Part shown: piece after piece, positions 22,860 through 35,379 of the stretch
Layout: each line of letters starts with the position of its first letter
Numbering within the stretch: position 1 is the first letter of the stretch
Source of the DNA: Heligmosomoides polygyrus polygyrus
Lineage: Eukaryota; Nematoda; Chromadorea; Rhabditida; Heligmosomidae
DNA: 64,000 bases
Direction of reading: 5' to 3'
Assembly (NCBI GenBank): GCA_947396885.1
Contig: OX377204.1
Coordinates: forward strand, 40,881,975-40,945,974
Position numbers and translations under genes: made by a program
The notes under the pieces: generated by a model
What the model was told of the DNA's origin: nothing
Database searches by the model: none
What the model saw: only the letters and a program-made list of their open reading frames with translations

Positions 22860-23059
22860 TACCCCTCTCTATGAACCACGGCATTGGAGATGTTGTTGTT
22901 GCGGTGTATTGCTTGAGCTCCCCACGAGATTTTTAAAGATGCTTCTTTGCTCAGCTCTTCAGCGCTAACGCCTTGTTCAAAGCGTGAAAGGAAAGACTAA
23001 GTCAAGGTGCGGCTACCGCACCAGACGGCGCCACAATCAGAAATTCAAGAAAACCTTTC

Positions 23060-23880
23060 GATCACATAGTCAATAGAAAGATCGAGACATTCACCTTACA
23101 GAGAACTTGTCGGACCAATCGGTCGGTAGCAGGGCCGTTGTCGAGACTCGGTCAGAAGGCCAACCTGATGAAGGAGCTGAACTGCCGTGTTATACAGAGG
23201 CACTCCTCCATCTGGTTTAGCTTGGGGTCTCTGGCGTGGATCCAAAACGTCTCCAGGGCCTTGCGATCGACAGTTTGTGTTGGAACGTAGCAAATCGTGT
23301 TTTAACCACTGTGTAGCCTATCCACCGTCATTATATTGTTTTCCACCATGAGTGGCTTCGTATCTCGGTCACCATCCTTAATCGACAATGTCGACCAAGG
23401 TGCAAAATCGACGCTAGGCTCAAGTTACAAAGCGCGTGTGAGGACTGTGAGGTCAGAAGCACCAACTTCGTCCAAATTTTGTGCTGGAGATTATTGGGAA
23501 CGTGAATCGCTAATACAGCGTTCGTTTTGGACTGCTTTACGCTGAAAACAAAATCGTGAATCGCTATTACAGCGTTCGTTTTGGACTACTTTACGCTGAA
23601 AACAAAATAGGTCGCCAATCTACCTTCAAAGGGCTCGAAAAACGAGAGTTGTTGTCAAGCTTTTGCTCAAAGATGTGTTGGACGTGCGGATAAAGGGTAA
23701 GCGATGAATCACAGCATGGAAAGGCACAACATTTCCGGAAGGTGAAGTCATGGCCTCATTACTTCGAAGCGAGACCGTACTCACTATAGTAAAGCAGCAG
23801 TACCAACATATGTCCAAGCTAGGCGCTCGACATGCAGTCAACCTCGCAAAACATGACCGGCTAAAACTCCCTTAGGAAGT
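23060..23880 (-). pseudogene. Penelope-like element relic (GIY-YIG C-terminus)
   Basis: Minus-strand frames contain VVPFHAVIHRLPFIRTSN (about 23,690-23,745). Further on comes TVDRKALETFWIHARDPKLN followed by QMEECLCITRQ (about 23,180-23,280). R-A-L-E-x-F-W-I-x-A-R-x-P-x-x-N with EEC..IT is the C-terminal signature I know from GIY-YIG endonucleases of nematode Penelope-like elements. The intervening Cys-rich and GIY-YIG core is mostly lost. A 54-bp tandem duplication interrupts it at 23,501-23,608. Confidence 0.55.
23501..23608. repeat. two tandem 54-bp units
   Basis: The unit starting CGTGAATCGCTA repeats at 23,501 and 23,555 with two substitutions, ending AACAAAAT at 23,608. It is a simple local duplication. 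Confidence 0.95.
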
Positions 23881-24752
23881 CCACTTAGCTAATGTGGTCT
23901 ATATATTTGTGATCAGCGTTTTAAGCTCTTCCACAAAAAAGCTCAAGCCATTTTTTAGTAATAGATGTTCACACGCCCACAGCGATACTTGTCAGCAAAT
24001 AAAAAATAGCTATTCCCTGTCGCCAATCTTAACATTTAAAAATGCTTGCACTCAATATTGGGTGCGGGTGCGTTTATGAAATGTATTGAATGTAACCCTT
24101 ACATCATATGAAGTATTTGAAGTATAATGCAGTGGGGATCCTCGGGGGTTGTTCGAAGCCCAAAATAATCATGCGAATATTACTAGAAGTCGATAGAAAA
24201 CATAGAAATTGAGAATTCTGCATAGAAGCTTTTTGTGAATGATTTTCGCGTTCTGAGAACAACAAGTGTTGAAAGCAAGAAACAATTGTGTTCGCAGACG
24301 AAAGTCCCTACGAGGAATCTACGCACTTCCTGCAGACGGATGACTCCGTAGGCAATTTGAATGCGTAGTAGACCTAGAAGAGACCTCTGACTTCAGTTTA
24401 TGTGCAAGCATTTGATCCTTCGCAATCTAGCCTGAAAGAGCCTCTTCATCTGCGGAAAGGATATTTGGTTCAAGCAAGAAAATTCCTCGGCTCGAAGCAA
24501 TAAAATATGGAATGCGTTGGCCGTTAAGTCGTTGGCCCAACAACGACTCCTGATGACTGTGGGCGTGAATTCATTCACATATTTGTCAGATGCCTTACAA
24601 ACCAGTACATTTCGGTAGAACAATAAAAATTGAAATCTCTGCAAGGCTGGTGCTTGGACGGGAGGTATTCGGCGGTTTTTGAAATGGCTCAATCCTTTTT
24701 TTTGAACAACTTGGAAAAATTATTCGCCGTGGCCCATGCATTTGAAGGAGCA

Positions 24753-25310
24753 TCAGAAGCAATCAGAATGGTGAAGCGCATGAGAGCTCCTTGACCAGAC
24801 CAGTGTCGAGGGCAGCCTAATAAGTGTCAGGTCAACTGTAGGAGCAGGAAGAACGCATTTGATGGCTGAACGCTGCGGCGTTGTCGGAAGTTGTGAACAG
24901 GGAGGGTCTATTATTTGTATCGGGCGGTGCCGATGGGCGATACGGACGAGTTGAGGCTGCACAACCTGTAAGGGTGAAAGTTGCTGAACAGCGCAAACAA
25001 GATGACGGCACCTTGACCGCGGTGGTGGTGCCGCTGGTTGCAGTGAACTGGGTGGTCCGACGGTCCATGTGCGGCGCAACTGCATAAACGAGTTCACGCG
25101 ATGAGGACCGAAAACCTCGGAAACTGTGCGCGTTCGAGACAGCGGTCGCAAATTCTCAAAATTAGGTTCTTTTTGGCGTTGTAAGGAAGATTTAGATGCT
25201 ATAACTGATTGTGAAGCAAAAATGGTCTTAGTCGGACGGACAGCTCTGACTAGAGCGTTTCCAGAAAAAGAATGGAATATAAAAATTCCGTCAAAATTCC
25301 GTCGACACAC
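24753..25310 (-). CDS. unrecognised Q/P-rich open frame (possible host exon)
   Basis: A 185-codon minus-strand frame has a central segment rich in Gln, Pro and Leu (e.g. LVCAVQQLSPLQVVQPQLVR, then PPCSQLPTTPQRS). A second minus-strand frame over 24,832-25,068 is also open. I recognise no domain. The start codon at 25,310 is arbitrary, because the frame upstream of about 25,100 has a different character. It could be part of a host gene exon or a chance frame in locally GC-rich DNA. Confidence 0.22.
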   Translation of the reverse strand: MCRRNFDGIFIFHSFSGNALVRAVRPTKTIFASQSVIASKSSLQRQKEPNFENLRPLSRTRTVSEVFGPHRVNSFMQLRRTWTVGPPSSLQPAAPPPRSRCRHLVCAVQQLSPLQVVQPQLVRIAHRHRPIQIIDPPCSQLPTTPQRSAIKCVLPAPTVDLTLIRLPSTLVWSRSSHALHHSDCF

Positions 25311-25599
25311 GTGTACGTGTCCTCCCCATGCAACTAACGCTAACGCTGGTCATTTCGCCGCTATCGTTGAAACCAAGCTTTGTAAGCTTTTTAATTTTCA
25401 CAAAAACGGAAATTCGTTAAGTAACTCTGCATTCGTGGTCTTCATTCGTCTCGAGCCCGCTGCAAGTCGACACGCGCTTACTATGCGCCAATTGTTTACC
25501 ATTTTTGGTCCACACAATCCTCACAACAAAATCGAACTTCACCCCCGTGCTCTTGTTATACGATCCACAAGGCCACATAGGTCTGGTTAAGAATCGTTG

Positions 25600-28500
25600 G
25601 AGTAAGTTCACAGACGTCCTTGTGGGTTTCTTTCTTTGATGCCTGCGCAGGTCACAAAACCTTCGGATCACACTCTCCAGAATTCCCTGCGGTGCGTCAG
25701 ATGTGGTCGAATTGAATGCTCGAGAATTCAAGCAAGTTCGCGCTGTAAAGTGCCAGAGTCTCACTGTAAACTGCAGAAACGCGGAGCAAAATTCAGCACT
25801 TTATCGGCGAGACCAGTTTTTCCTCTCTGATGTCGCATCGCGACCACTTTCTTTTGTTGCGAGAAAATAACCACCTATGAAACGCTCCGACTTCATTTCA
25901 TTCCGTGAGAATCAGTGCCTTGAGCACTCGTCAAATCCTATCTGGCGACGCGGCTTGATGCGATTCCATTCGATTTGGGACCTTTGTCCGAGTGCAAAAG
26001 AATTTGCCGACATTGTCGCAGTTCCACTTCCTTTCCCCCAACTGGGGAATGAGCAACACTAAATCGTCAGTGTTCTTCATGATTTTTATTTTTGTGAGCT
26101 GAATAGATACTTAGTTTAAGAATTGCGTCATGTGTGTAAAACATGGCATAAATATAGCTCGATCAACTGCTAGCAGACAAATCATGAGAAACGAGTGCCG
26201 TCAAGCAGATATTTGATCTAACGATAAGAAAAGAAAAAGCTTATTATCAAAGCATTGGCCTGCACCAAAAAGCAAATTCAAAAATCGTATAGTGCTTCTT
26301 ATATATTCGCACCGCTTATCAACACCACTTGTTTTTAAGCTGTGCAGGATTCATATTATGCTAAAGCTCGAATCATCTACTGATTTGGACGACCTCCTAG
26401 AAGGCAATCATGTGCTAGCCTTGTTTCCCATTCATCGGTTTTCTACACGTTCTTAACGAAGCATTGCTTTTCAATTCACATCAAAACTGTTGGTGCGCAG
26501 TCCACAGAGGCGCCGAATCAAGCTTCATGGTTCGGGTGTCACCAATCGAGCTTTCCTTCTCTCCGGGATCGATCGATTGATGATAGGCTTGTCCAAGGCA
26601 GCAGATCTGACTATCGGCTGAGCAGGGCAAGCTTTTGTATAGGCCAAGTACGCATTCAAATTGTCTTCACGATATACCGTCAACACATGGGTGCGCCAAA
26701 AGGTTTAACGCCGATCACTGTCCCTCATTCCTTCGCCAAAACAGTAAAGGCAATTGTCATATATCGCCCAAATAGAGAGCATCAAACAGGTTTCAATACA
26801 TATATTCATTATATTTTGTCCTATTCATCGAAAGGTTACGAATCCTGTGGAAATTACAAACTTGCGAGTAATTGTAGCTCAATTCCACTACTGGCAACTA
26901 TGTTAAGGACCTCTCATCGCTTCTGTCCTTCCCATTTTCAACCTATAGTTAATGTTAAAGTTAATGTTTATTGCGTCGCAAAGGCATACGCGAAACAGAA
27001 GTAAGCCAGTACTAAACAGCAAACAATAAACATCAGAAAAACGGTACAATCAAAAAAGACCTGGGTGTGGTCGATCTCTGTGACTAGAGTCCGTCAAACT
27101 TGAGTAAAATCTTCGACGCATACCGCTTAAACTGGGGAATAGAGAATAGAATAGAATAATAGTTGCACCACTGCTGCTTTTTAAAGATTTCTTCATGTTC
27201 CTGCCAAGTACTTTAACAGTTCCATAAGACAGATCAATGTAGTTACCGAAGGGCACAGCTATTGGCAGCGTATGTTGGTGCAAGTGGTCTCAACCACAAT
27301 TTCCTTTCCAAAATATCTTCAATGCAGTAAAGCGTATTAAACAGTTTTTGAGAGACGAATAAAACACTACTACAGAATTGAAAAGCATATCTGTCAAACT
27401 TTCAGATGGATTTTGCCCTATTTATAACATTTGCGCGGGAGATCAGTGCACATCTCGTGGATTTTTTTTTTCGAATAAGGTATAGACGAAAGTAGGGGAC
27501 TGTATTGGAAGTACTGCAATGGCTATCAAATTTTCGCTTGCATCTAGGCAGACCAAAAATGGTGAGAACCAGCAGCACTTCATTGCCTGTTGATAAGGCA
27601 TAGGGGATGTCTGAATTGTACTTGTCGTGCGCAGACATAAACCTAAAAAGCTTTGAAGATTCCGTTATAGTCACACCATAGCAATGTACCTGACCTCCTA
27701 TAAGAAGCCTCACCACCATGGGTAATTTTAAGTGAATCGTACACAAGAACGACTGCAGGGACCAGTGGTTGACTGGATGGTGGGCTGGCGAAGTCGGTGT
27801 TTTTGTAAGTAGAAGGCAGAATTTGACATGGGGTGGGTGCAGATTCCGCCTTCAAGCCCGTTTCGAACTTACTGTCTCATTTGGAAAATGTTAAATTTGG
27901 TCACGCGGAGTTAGGTCGCGCTCCCATTTAATCATTATTGGCTTGCTGGGTAAGCCCCATTAGATGGCATCTCATTTTTATAAATATTTATTACACGACT
28001 GCGTTCGTGTGTCAAAATTACAGAGAAAGTACAACACAAGAGAAATACAACACAATACAATATATGTACCGTCAACAAAATTTGCTAGCAGCTGCTTAGT
28101 ATTGAAGGAGTGGATACATATGAGAGTCTCATGAATAGGAGTTGGCAACATCTGAAGCATCTTACTCTAGGAACGTATATGCTGACGGAGCAATTTTTTG
28201 AAAGCGCTATAGTTTGATGGCAAGAAATGATTTTGCGAAGCTCCTCATATATGCAACGTATCACGTATCACTTCTTCAGCTCTTAAGATTAGAAGAAAGC
28301 GAAGCGATCTATTACTATCTCACAAAATTGCACACCATCAAACTGGAGCGACATTACAGATCTAGTGTCGATAAGAGCATCTAACACCCAAGGTGGTGCC
28401 GTTAAGTATGACACTGATACTGCCAAACACAACTGTCGGTGTTTCTTCTTCACTCATAGAACACTCTTGTTATATGAGAAGCTTCGCGAAAAGCATTTCT

Positions 28501-29363
28501 CGCCATCCAACTGCCACGCTTTCAAAAAATTCCTTTAAAAAAATTCCTTAAAAAAGTAGGCATATACGTTCCTATAGTAAGATGCTTCAGATGTTGCGAA
28601 CTCTTATTCATTCAAGGGAATAACGAATGCCAGCATCTGCAATGGCGCCCCACCCTACGAGTTGATAAGATAGATTTGGAGGAAAGGGGCAAGAACACGA
28701 GCAATAACACGATGTGGATAAAATAATAGCTGGCAGAGTTGGTAGAAGAGGAGCGTTCTCTCCAGAAATCCGAAGAGTGATCAGCAATCTTGGCGACTGA
28801 TCAAACAAATACTTGCCGATCATGTTCGCCGATGAGGTTGCCTTTGAAAACGAATGTTGACATAACAAAGTGGTTATTTAGGACAAACATCTGTAGAGAT
28901 CTTCGCTAGCGAGACAAGCACGTTTTAATATTAATAGAATATTAGTAGGAGAGTATCTCCACGCGAGGAAAACTAGCATACTACACATTTGACAACAGGT
29001 TGAAAACGGTGTTGGAAAAAGAAACCTGTACCATTCCGAAGTCAAACTCTACAAGTGCTTCTACACGCCTAACGGCTGGTCTCGCACTTGCGCGCTTCGC
29101 GCTACTTTGCAGCATCGCTGTCCTATGGAAAGTAGTTATTGTAAAACATAAAATTCGCTAACATCTAGACCTGGTGCGTGCTTTATCGCCATCAAACCGT
29201 TCGCCACTTCGGTACTTTCGTCATAGACATTCCCTTCAGACCGGCCAGTAACGTTATTGGATGGTGCTGCGCAGTACTCTGTCCCTCAGGTTGCTCCTCC
29301 GCAACCATTCTCATGCTCAACAGCTAGCGTTTCCAGATATCGTTGACATGTCCAGCCAGGCTC
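25600..29363. other. long stretch without recognised gene
   Basis: Only short frames without motifs were seen on either strand. No tRNA-like sequence, TIR pair or retroelement motif was recognised by eye. Diverged repeats may have been missed. Confidence 0.35.
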
Positions 29364-29383
29364 CCTCTCACTCGTTTCTTCTC

Positions 29384-32300
29384 TTCTTCTTCTTCTTCTT
29401 CAGCGTTTGTCCCGCTTCGTGGCAGGGTCCGCTATTCTGGTGTCATGACGCCACCTTTCCCGATCCAGCGCTAGATCGGGGTGGACACCAGCTACTTTCA
29501 TGTAACGTATCAGCCCAGCGCTGCTTCGGTCGCCCTCTAGGCCGCTTTCCTATTACCTCGAAGTTAAGGCCTATCTTGCATACGCTGTCTTCTTCTCCAC
29601 GCAGAACGTAGCCGTACCATCGTAAGCGAGCTTCGCGCATCTTGTCAGTTATCGGCGCAACACCGAACTTCTGCCGAATAGCATCGTTTCGGATGCGGTC
29701 CATGCGCGTAACTCCTGCCGTCCAGCGCAGCATCTTCGTCTCCATGACGCTGAGGCGCGTTTCAACTTCCTTGGTCGGTGGCCAACACTCAGCGCCGTAC
29801 ATTGCTACCGGCCGGACGACTGCTCTGTAGATCTTTTACTTAAAGCGCTCTGGTATCTTCTTGTCGCAGAGCACGCCAGTCAACGAGCGCCACTTGGACC
29901 AAGCTGCACTCACGCGTGAATTCACTTCGACCATCAGACGCGACTGCTGATCCCAGGTACTTAAAGACCGCAGTGCGTGGAAGCTCGATGCCGTTAACCT
30001 TGATGGAGCTGGACTCGGTAACGTCCGTCGTTAAATACTCGGTCTTCTTCACGTTCCATCTGAGTCCAAACCGCTCCAAGCGATCACACCAAGCTTGCAA
30101 CTCTCGCTCGAGTTCTCCATTATCTTCGCTAGCGAGCATCACGTCATCGGCATAAAGCAACGTCCAAGGGACGGGCTTCTGAAGATCTCGTGTGATGGCA
30201 TCCATGACGACAACAAAGAGAAGTGGGGAAAGCGCAGAACCCTGGTATACTCCGACAGAGATGGGAAACTCCATCGAGGTCCCAGCTGCAGCTTGAACTC
30301 GACTCTTTGGACAAGAGTAGAGAATTCGCACCCACTCTATGAGCTCTTCAGGAACTCCCTGTTGTCGCAGGGCGTACCATATCACTTCACGCGGTACGCG
30401 GTCAAAGGCCTTCTCCAAGTCGAGAAAGGCGATATGCACTGGCCTCTGTTTCTCGCGATGCTTCTCTATCAGGAGGCGGACGGCATGTATGGCATCAACA
30501 GTGCCACAGCCAGCCACGAAGCCGCACTGATTGCTGGAAAGCTGGACGATGTCCCGAATTCGTCCATCGACAACTCGCTCAAAGATCTTCATGCTGTGCG
30601 AAAGCAAGCGAATTGGACGGTAATTGGAGCAGTCTGCAGGACTGCCCTTCTTCTTCCAAATTGGAATCGTCGTACTCTGACGCCAACACTCAGGCACTTT
30701 CTTCTCCGCCACAACCTGATTAAAGAACTTCGTCAACCACTCAGCAGGGTACCAGTACTTGGACTTCCATAAACCAGCTGCCACGTCATCGGGCCCAGTC
30801 GCTTTGCCTGGCCTCATCTTCTTCAAAGCCGCTTCAATCTCCTCTACGGTTATCTTCTGAACGGGGCCGTGGGTTGGAGCCGTGGAAGGGATGGCTGGAT
30901 GAGGAAATTCTATTGTAGAGATTTCCTCAAAGTAGTCGCGCCATCGCTTCAATGCCTTCTTGCGGTCCGTAAGAAGATGGCCGTTCTCATCATTGATGCC
31001 GAAGAACTTCTCGATGTCCTCGGTCTGGCGATGGCGATTCTTTGCGAGTCGGTACAGATACCGCTCACCATCGCGCGACTCGAGCTTCTCGTTGACATCT
31101 CCATAATGAGTGGCTTTTGCGACAGCCACGGCCTTCTTTGCAGCTTTCCTCGCTTCTTGGTACTTCCGCCAGTTATCGGCCGTCTTTTCGCCGAGAAGCA
31201 TGTGATAAAGCGACTTCTTCTCTCGCACTTTTGCTTTCACGTCATCTGTCCACAGCCATGCCTGCTTGTCGACCTTCCGTCGCCCAGGCTTCGTAATGCC
31301 GAGTTCCGACTGGGCAGCTTGACGAATCGCGTCGGTCGTTTTCTTCCAAGTTTCGTCGACAGTCGTGACTGTCGGTAACCGCACGCGAGAAATCACAGCT
31401 GCTTCCTTCTCTCTCATTCGCCACCACTTGATTCTTGCTGCACCGCATCGCTCGACCTGCTTCAGCCTCGGAGGGGCGATCTTCAAAGTGCAGATCAGCG
31501 GTCGGTGCTGTGGCGCGACCGTCTCATACGGCACGATCTTCGCGTCTGTGACAAGACTCCGGTCACGATCCTTCACAAGCACAAAGTCTATCTGAGACTT
31601 GGAGCTCCCACTATAATATGAGATGAGGTGGGAGTCGCGTTTTCGGAAGACGGTGTTTACAATGGTGAGACTATGCGATTCCGCATACTCAAGAATGCGC
31701 TCACCATCGGCGTTACGTGATCCGTATCCGAAACCACCATGACAGCTGTACTCGTCCTTCGTAGCACCAACGTGCCCATTAAGGTCACCAGCGACTATGA
31801 TGACATTTTCGACGGTACCTCTGCTGTCTTCTCATCTAGCAGGTTCCAAAACTCATCCTTTGCTTGATCGGAGCAGCCAGTCTGTGGAGCATACGCAGAG
31901 AAGAAGTGGTAGAGTCGCTCCTTAGCGGCGACAACGATCTTCATCAATCGATCGTCAAAGCGCTCCACGCTTACAATCGAGTCACGAAATCGTTCGGAGA
32001 CGATTATTCCGACACCACTGGTGGTCCTGGGACTTCCACACAGAACGGCCTTGAAGCCACGTCCTTGTCCCTTGACTTGCGGCAGGACCAACTCGTCTCC
32101 TGCACCGCACAGAAATCAATTCTTCTACGCTCCAGTGCTTCAACCAATTCGCACGAGCGGCCCGTCAACGTACCCACATTCAGCGTTGCCACGCGGGTCC
32201 TGCTTACGTTACGGGACTTTCGGACTAGCTCAGTTGCCCCCCGATGCCGTCCTCGCATCAGGGACCCTCGCGTACTTCTCACACTCGCCGGGCTCTGCGA

Positions 32301-32496
32301 GTGCGCGTCGACTTCCGCGAACGCCGTAGCACTATCACGAAAAACTTGCAATGTCATGAACCATGTGATGTGACATGGGTGTTCGTAGGCCGGCCTGTCA
32401 CAAGGGCCTGTCGCCTGCAATCGAATGTCCGTGTTCGGCTTAGCTCGCAGAGCGGGCAGTTTCCAGTGGCACCACGTGGAGGAACGAACATCGCCA
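29384..32496 (-). mobile_element. full-length RTE retrotransposon, lineage B, 20-bp target duplication
   Basis: The minus-strand element is 3.1 kb. Perfect 20-bp direct repeats CCTCTCACTCGTTTCTTCTC flank it (29,364-29,383 and 32,497-32,516). Its 3' end is a (GAA)n tail (TTC on the plus strand, 29,384-29,402), directly after the coding region as is usual for RTE. The 5' end keeps the endonuclease region, so the insertion was full length. The coding region is broken. Confidence 0.95.
29443..32265 (-). pseudogene. RTE-B EN-RT polyprotein, frameshifted
   Basis: Order on the minus strand: endonuclease start RVATLNVGTLTGRS and AVQETSW (about 32,110-32,210); SGVGIIVSERF and FFSAYAPQTG (31,880-32,040); VAGDLNGHVG, then SQIDF and the HRP end (31,520-31,800). 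The RT follows with FLDLEKAFDRVPREV, QGSALSPLLF and catalytic LYADDVMLAS (about 30,130-30,160), and the C-terminal tail is GKRPRGRPKQRW. The longest frame is 580 codons (29,840-31,582). Breaks: frameshifts near 32,070, 31,816 and 29,940, and a stop near 29,837 (FK*KIYRAVV). It is inactive as it stands. Confidence 0.92.
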
Positions 32497-32516
32497 CCTC
32501 TCACTCGTTTCTTCTC

Positions 32517-33420
32517 ACTGGATACAATTGCTGGTCAGCCTTTGTTCCCCACCTGCCTGGTCCGAACTCCTGGCCCACTTCTTTGTTCCACTACATTGAC
32601 CCCCTACTAGTCTCTTGTTGCTGGTTTCCCCTCCCTGGCCCCTCCTCCAGGTTATTCCTTTCCTTCCTGGTCGCTCTCCTGGCCCACCAATAGAGGTCCT
32701 CTTACCGCCCTTCTCTACCACCCCCCTAGTGGTCCTCCCACGCTCACGACATGGTCGGTGACACGTATTCAGAATCAGGATGCTTGCTGCGCGACATAGG
32801 GGAGCTGTTTTCTGGATCAAGAACCTCAGAAGGACGCGCAGTCGCACCTATGTCGAGCATGAGGAGGCTATGCATATGGCAGATTCCTTGTTCTCCGACG
32901 AAATCCCTTACGACTCCCTTCTTGTTGGCTCCCCGCCCGGGTCCCACCTCTAGGTTCCTTCTTGCAGGTAGATTCCTCCCCCACTCGGGGTCCTCCTTAC
33001 TGCTCTACCCACATTAAGAAGCCCTCTCACGCTCACGACACGACGACGGCGAGCACACGTTCATTGCGCGACATCGGTGTCACATCTTCTAAATCCGGTC
33101 TCCCTTACTGGTAATGGATCCCTTTGCTGATCCTACTTACTGCCCCTTCCCTGATTGGTAACTCCCTACTGACCTCCTTATTGCCTAAACCCTTCTTGGT
33201 GCCTCCTCCTGGCCTGCTTCTTTGTTCCCCCTATCGACCCCCCCCATCCCAATGCTTTCTCCAGGTCGCTCCCTCCTGGTCGCTGTCGGTTCTCCACCCT
33301 CGAAACCCCCTTCTACTCTTACCCCTTCAGTGGTCTTATCATGCTAATGGCACGAAGTCGGCGGCACGACTTCTGAATCTGGACGCTTAGAAACGCGCGT
33401 AGGTACTGTTGTGCTAAGCA
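32517..33420 (+). repeat. polypyrimidine-rich degenerate repeat field
   Basis: The plus strand is strongly C/T-rich with recurrent CTGGTC, CCCTCCTGG and CTAGTGGTCCTCC words. A longer module (ACGCTCACGACA..., ending GCGCGACAT) recurs near 32,735, 33,025 and, diverged, 33,335. A mirror version occurs on the opposite strand at 35,380-35,610. No coding potential was recognised in the long but motif-free frames. Confidence 0.6.
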
Positions 33421-34007
33421 GTAAAGGACTGCGCTTCCCCTGCTGCAGCAACATCCCACGTTCAATGGCAAATTTTGCCCCGCTGTAGATGATGAAGCCT
33501 ATCTCACTTAGGTTAGATCACTCGACGGACATACCCTTTTATATATAGGTGATGATATTCAGAAAATGAGAATCGATCTTCACTCACCAATCCGTAAAAC
33601 CCTTTTCCGGAACCGAGCCCTCAACTCCTCCCCCGACACCACTTTTCTCCACTCAGCCGCTCAGTCGCTGCAGCTGTTTTTGTGAACTAACCACCTAGAA
33701 GTACAACCTCTAATAGTAGACCTAGCGGATTTCCAGAGTGCTATGATCTGACTATAATTGACGCTCCAATTCTTCTGCAGACTAACGAAGGGCACTACAA
33801 GGCTACTCCAGACGTCGCCCGGACTGAATTGCTGTGATTCTGCATCATTTTTGACCTTACGGGTGCCCACAGAAAATTTTGAAACCCCAACGGTACATCT
33901 CAGAGAGTTCCCGAAAGTCGTCAGTACTTTAGAACACTTTACAGGAAGTTCATCGACTTCAATATTAGCCAAGGCGCTATTTCGTTCGAATACTTCAGTT
34001 GGGTGAG
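33421..34007. other. no recognised feature
   Basis: Overlapping frames at 33,661-34,006 on both strands are unrecognised. Nothing further was supported. Confidence 0.35.
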
Positions 34008-34120
34008 CACCAGTGGTGTACGTAAATGATATTTGAAATTTCGTAAATCGTAAATCGTAATTACGAAAAAATCGTCGTAAATCGTAAATCGTAAAACGTA
34101 AATAGTAGGAGACACATAAC
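34008..34120. repeat. cluster of TCGTAAA words, possible hAT-like terminus
   Basis: CAGTGGTGTACGTAAATG opens a run of repeated TCGTAAATCGTAAATCG words. A reverse-oriented cluster with the same words lies at 37,355-37,420. The pair could be the two ends of a ~3.4-kb element containing the SINE at 35,890, but no matching target duplication was found. Confidence 0.35.
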
Positions 34121-35379
34121 GTGTAGTGCAGTACAACTAGTTTTTAGAGACTTTCTGCTATCGTTAATAAGATGTGATTCAATATTCATTTGTCGTGTTA
34201 CTTTTAGCTCCAGCAGAGCAGTTTTGTTACCAAGCTATTTCCCCTTTTCACGTCTTCTTGCCAGTAAGACATCTTTTGAACCAAATTTTCATAATTTTCA
34301 AGAAATTCGAAAAAACTGTAGATTGAAAACTTTACTTTGGCCTATACGTGGTTTTTCAACAAAAGGCCTGCATCGTTTGAATATTCATTAAACTCTTAAC
34401 TGACTACCAATCCTTTAGCTTCCTCTAGAATTTATCAGAGCTCAGCGAACAAGTCGCTGTCAAAACTAAAAATTAAAAAAATCATTTCATCCACTGACTA
34501 ATGCAGGCGCAAACTGCAACTGTGCATGTAAAAATCAGACAGAACAAGAAGATTGAGTTATGCGATGGGATTGAGCCATGTGTACTGGGTGAATGCATGG
34601 CGCAATCCCATCGTGTGACTCACCGAAACATCTCCACTTTTCTACACTTTGAAGTCAACACAGGAACATTCCCATAGCAGACGGATAAGAGAGTTTTGGC
34701 CGCCAAAACAGTATGAACATATTTCTCGGACATCTTTTGTAGTCGCTTTAAAATGGGAACGTTTTAGTAGGTGGCCAGCTTGATTTGAAAGCAATTCCTT
34801 TCAAGTTGTGAGTTGGCATGAACGCGGTTAAAGTTCAAACTCACTTTGACTTTGCAAAAATCCATTTTAGACGCGGCAAGTGAAGACGGTATATAGACAG
34901 CTGCAGGAAGGCAGTTTCACATCCATTGCTTAATGAGAGGGTACTAAGCAACAACCACAGCGCGAGACTCGAACTCAGAATCTCTGTTCATTGTAGAGAT
35001 GATGCAGTGACGACGTTTCCTAACTTTAAAATTGTTCTCAAGTTCTGAACCATCGGTCGAATACAGCAGCCATCGCGATAAGCTAGACCAATCTAGGGCG
35101 CCAGCTTCGTACGCAATTCTGCCATGATCTTTTCCGGATTTTGAAAACCCTAAAATGTGGCACTAGTCCTGCTATCTATATAATCTGCTAGTGTCACGTT
35201 TCCGTCACCACGGGATGACCGGAGCTCAGAGATGCCTACGAGGGTGCGGCGTATGCCAGCCGGGTTTTCTTTCAGCTTAACCATGGGAGATTGCTAGCGT
35301 ACTATATCCTTGGTGGCGAAGTTTGTGGTACTTTGAGTGGGCAACGCGTCAGGCTATGGATGGGGACCAAGTGCCCAAC
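34121..35379. other. no recognised gene
   Basis: A box-B-like segment (complement of GCGAGACTCGAACTC, about 34,961-34,975) lacks a convincing tRNA context. Nothing else was supported. Confidence 0.35.

Noticed and set aside
30095..30772. 225-codon plus-strand open frame
   Set aside because: It is the antisense of the RTE-B reverse transcriptase; its openness is a shadow of the coding strand and it has no motifs of its own.
31864..32693. Several overlapping plus-strand frames of 100-170 codons
   Set aside because: They are antisense to the RTE-B endonuclease or lie in C/T-rich repeat; composition explains them.
34955..35000. Box-B-like sequence on the minus strand
   Set aside because: There is an anticodon-like hairpin but no box A or acceptor stem; too weak to list as tRNA-like.
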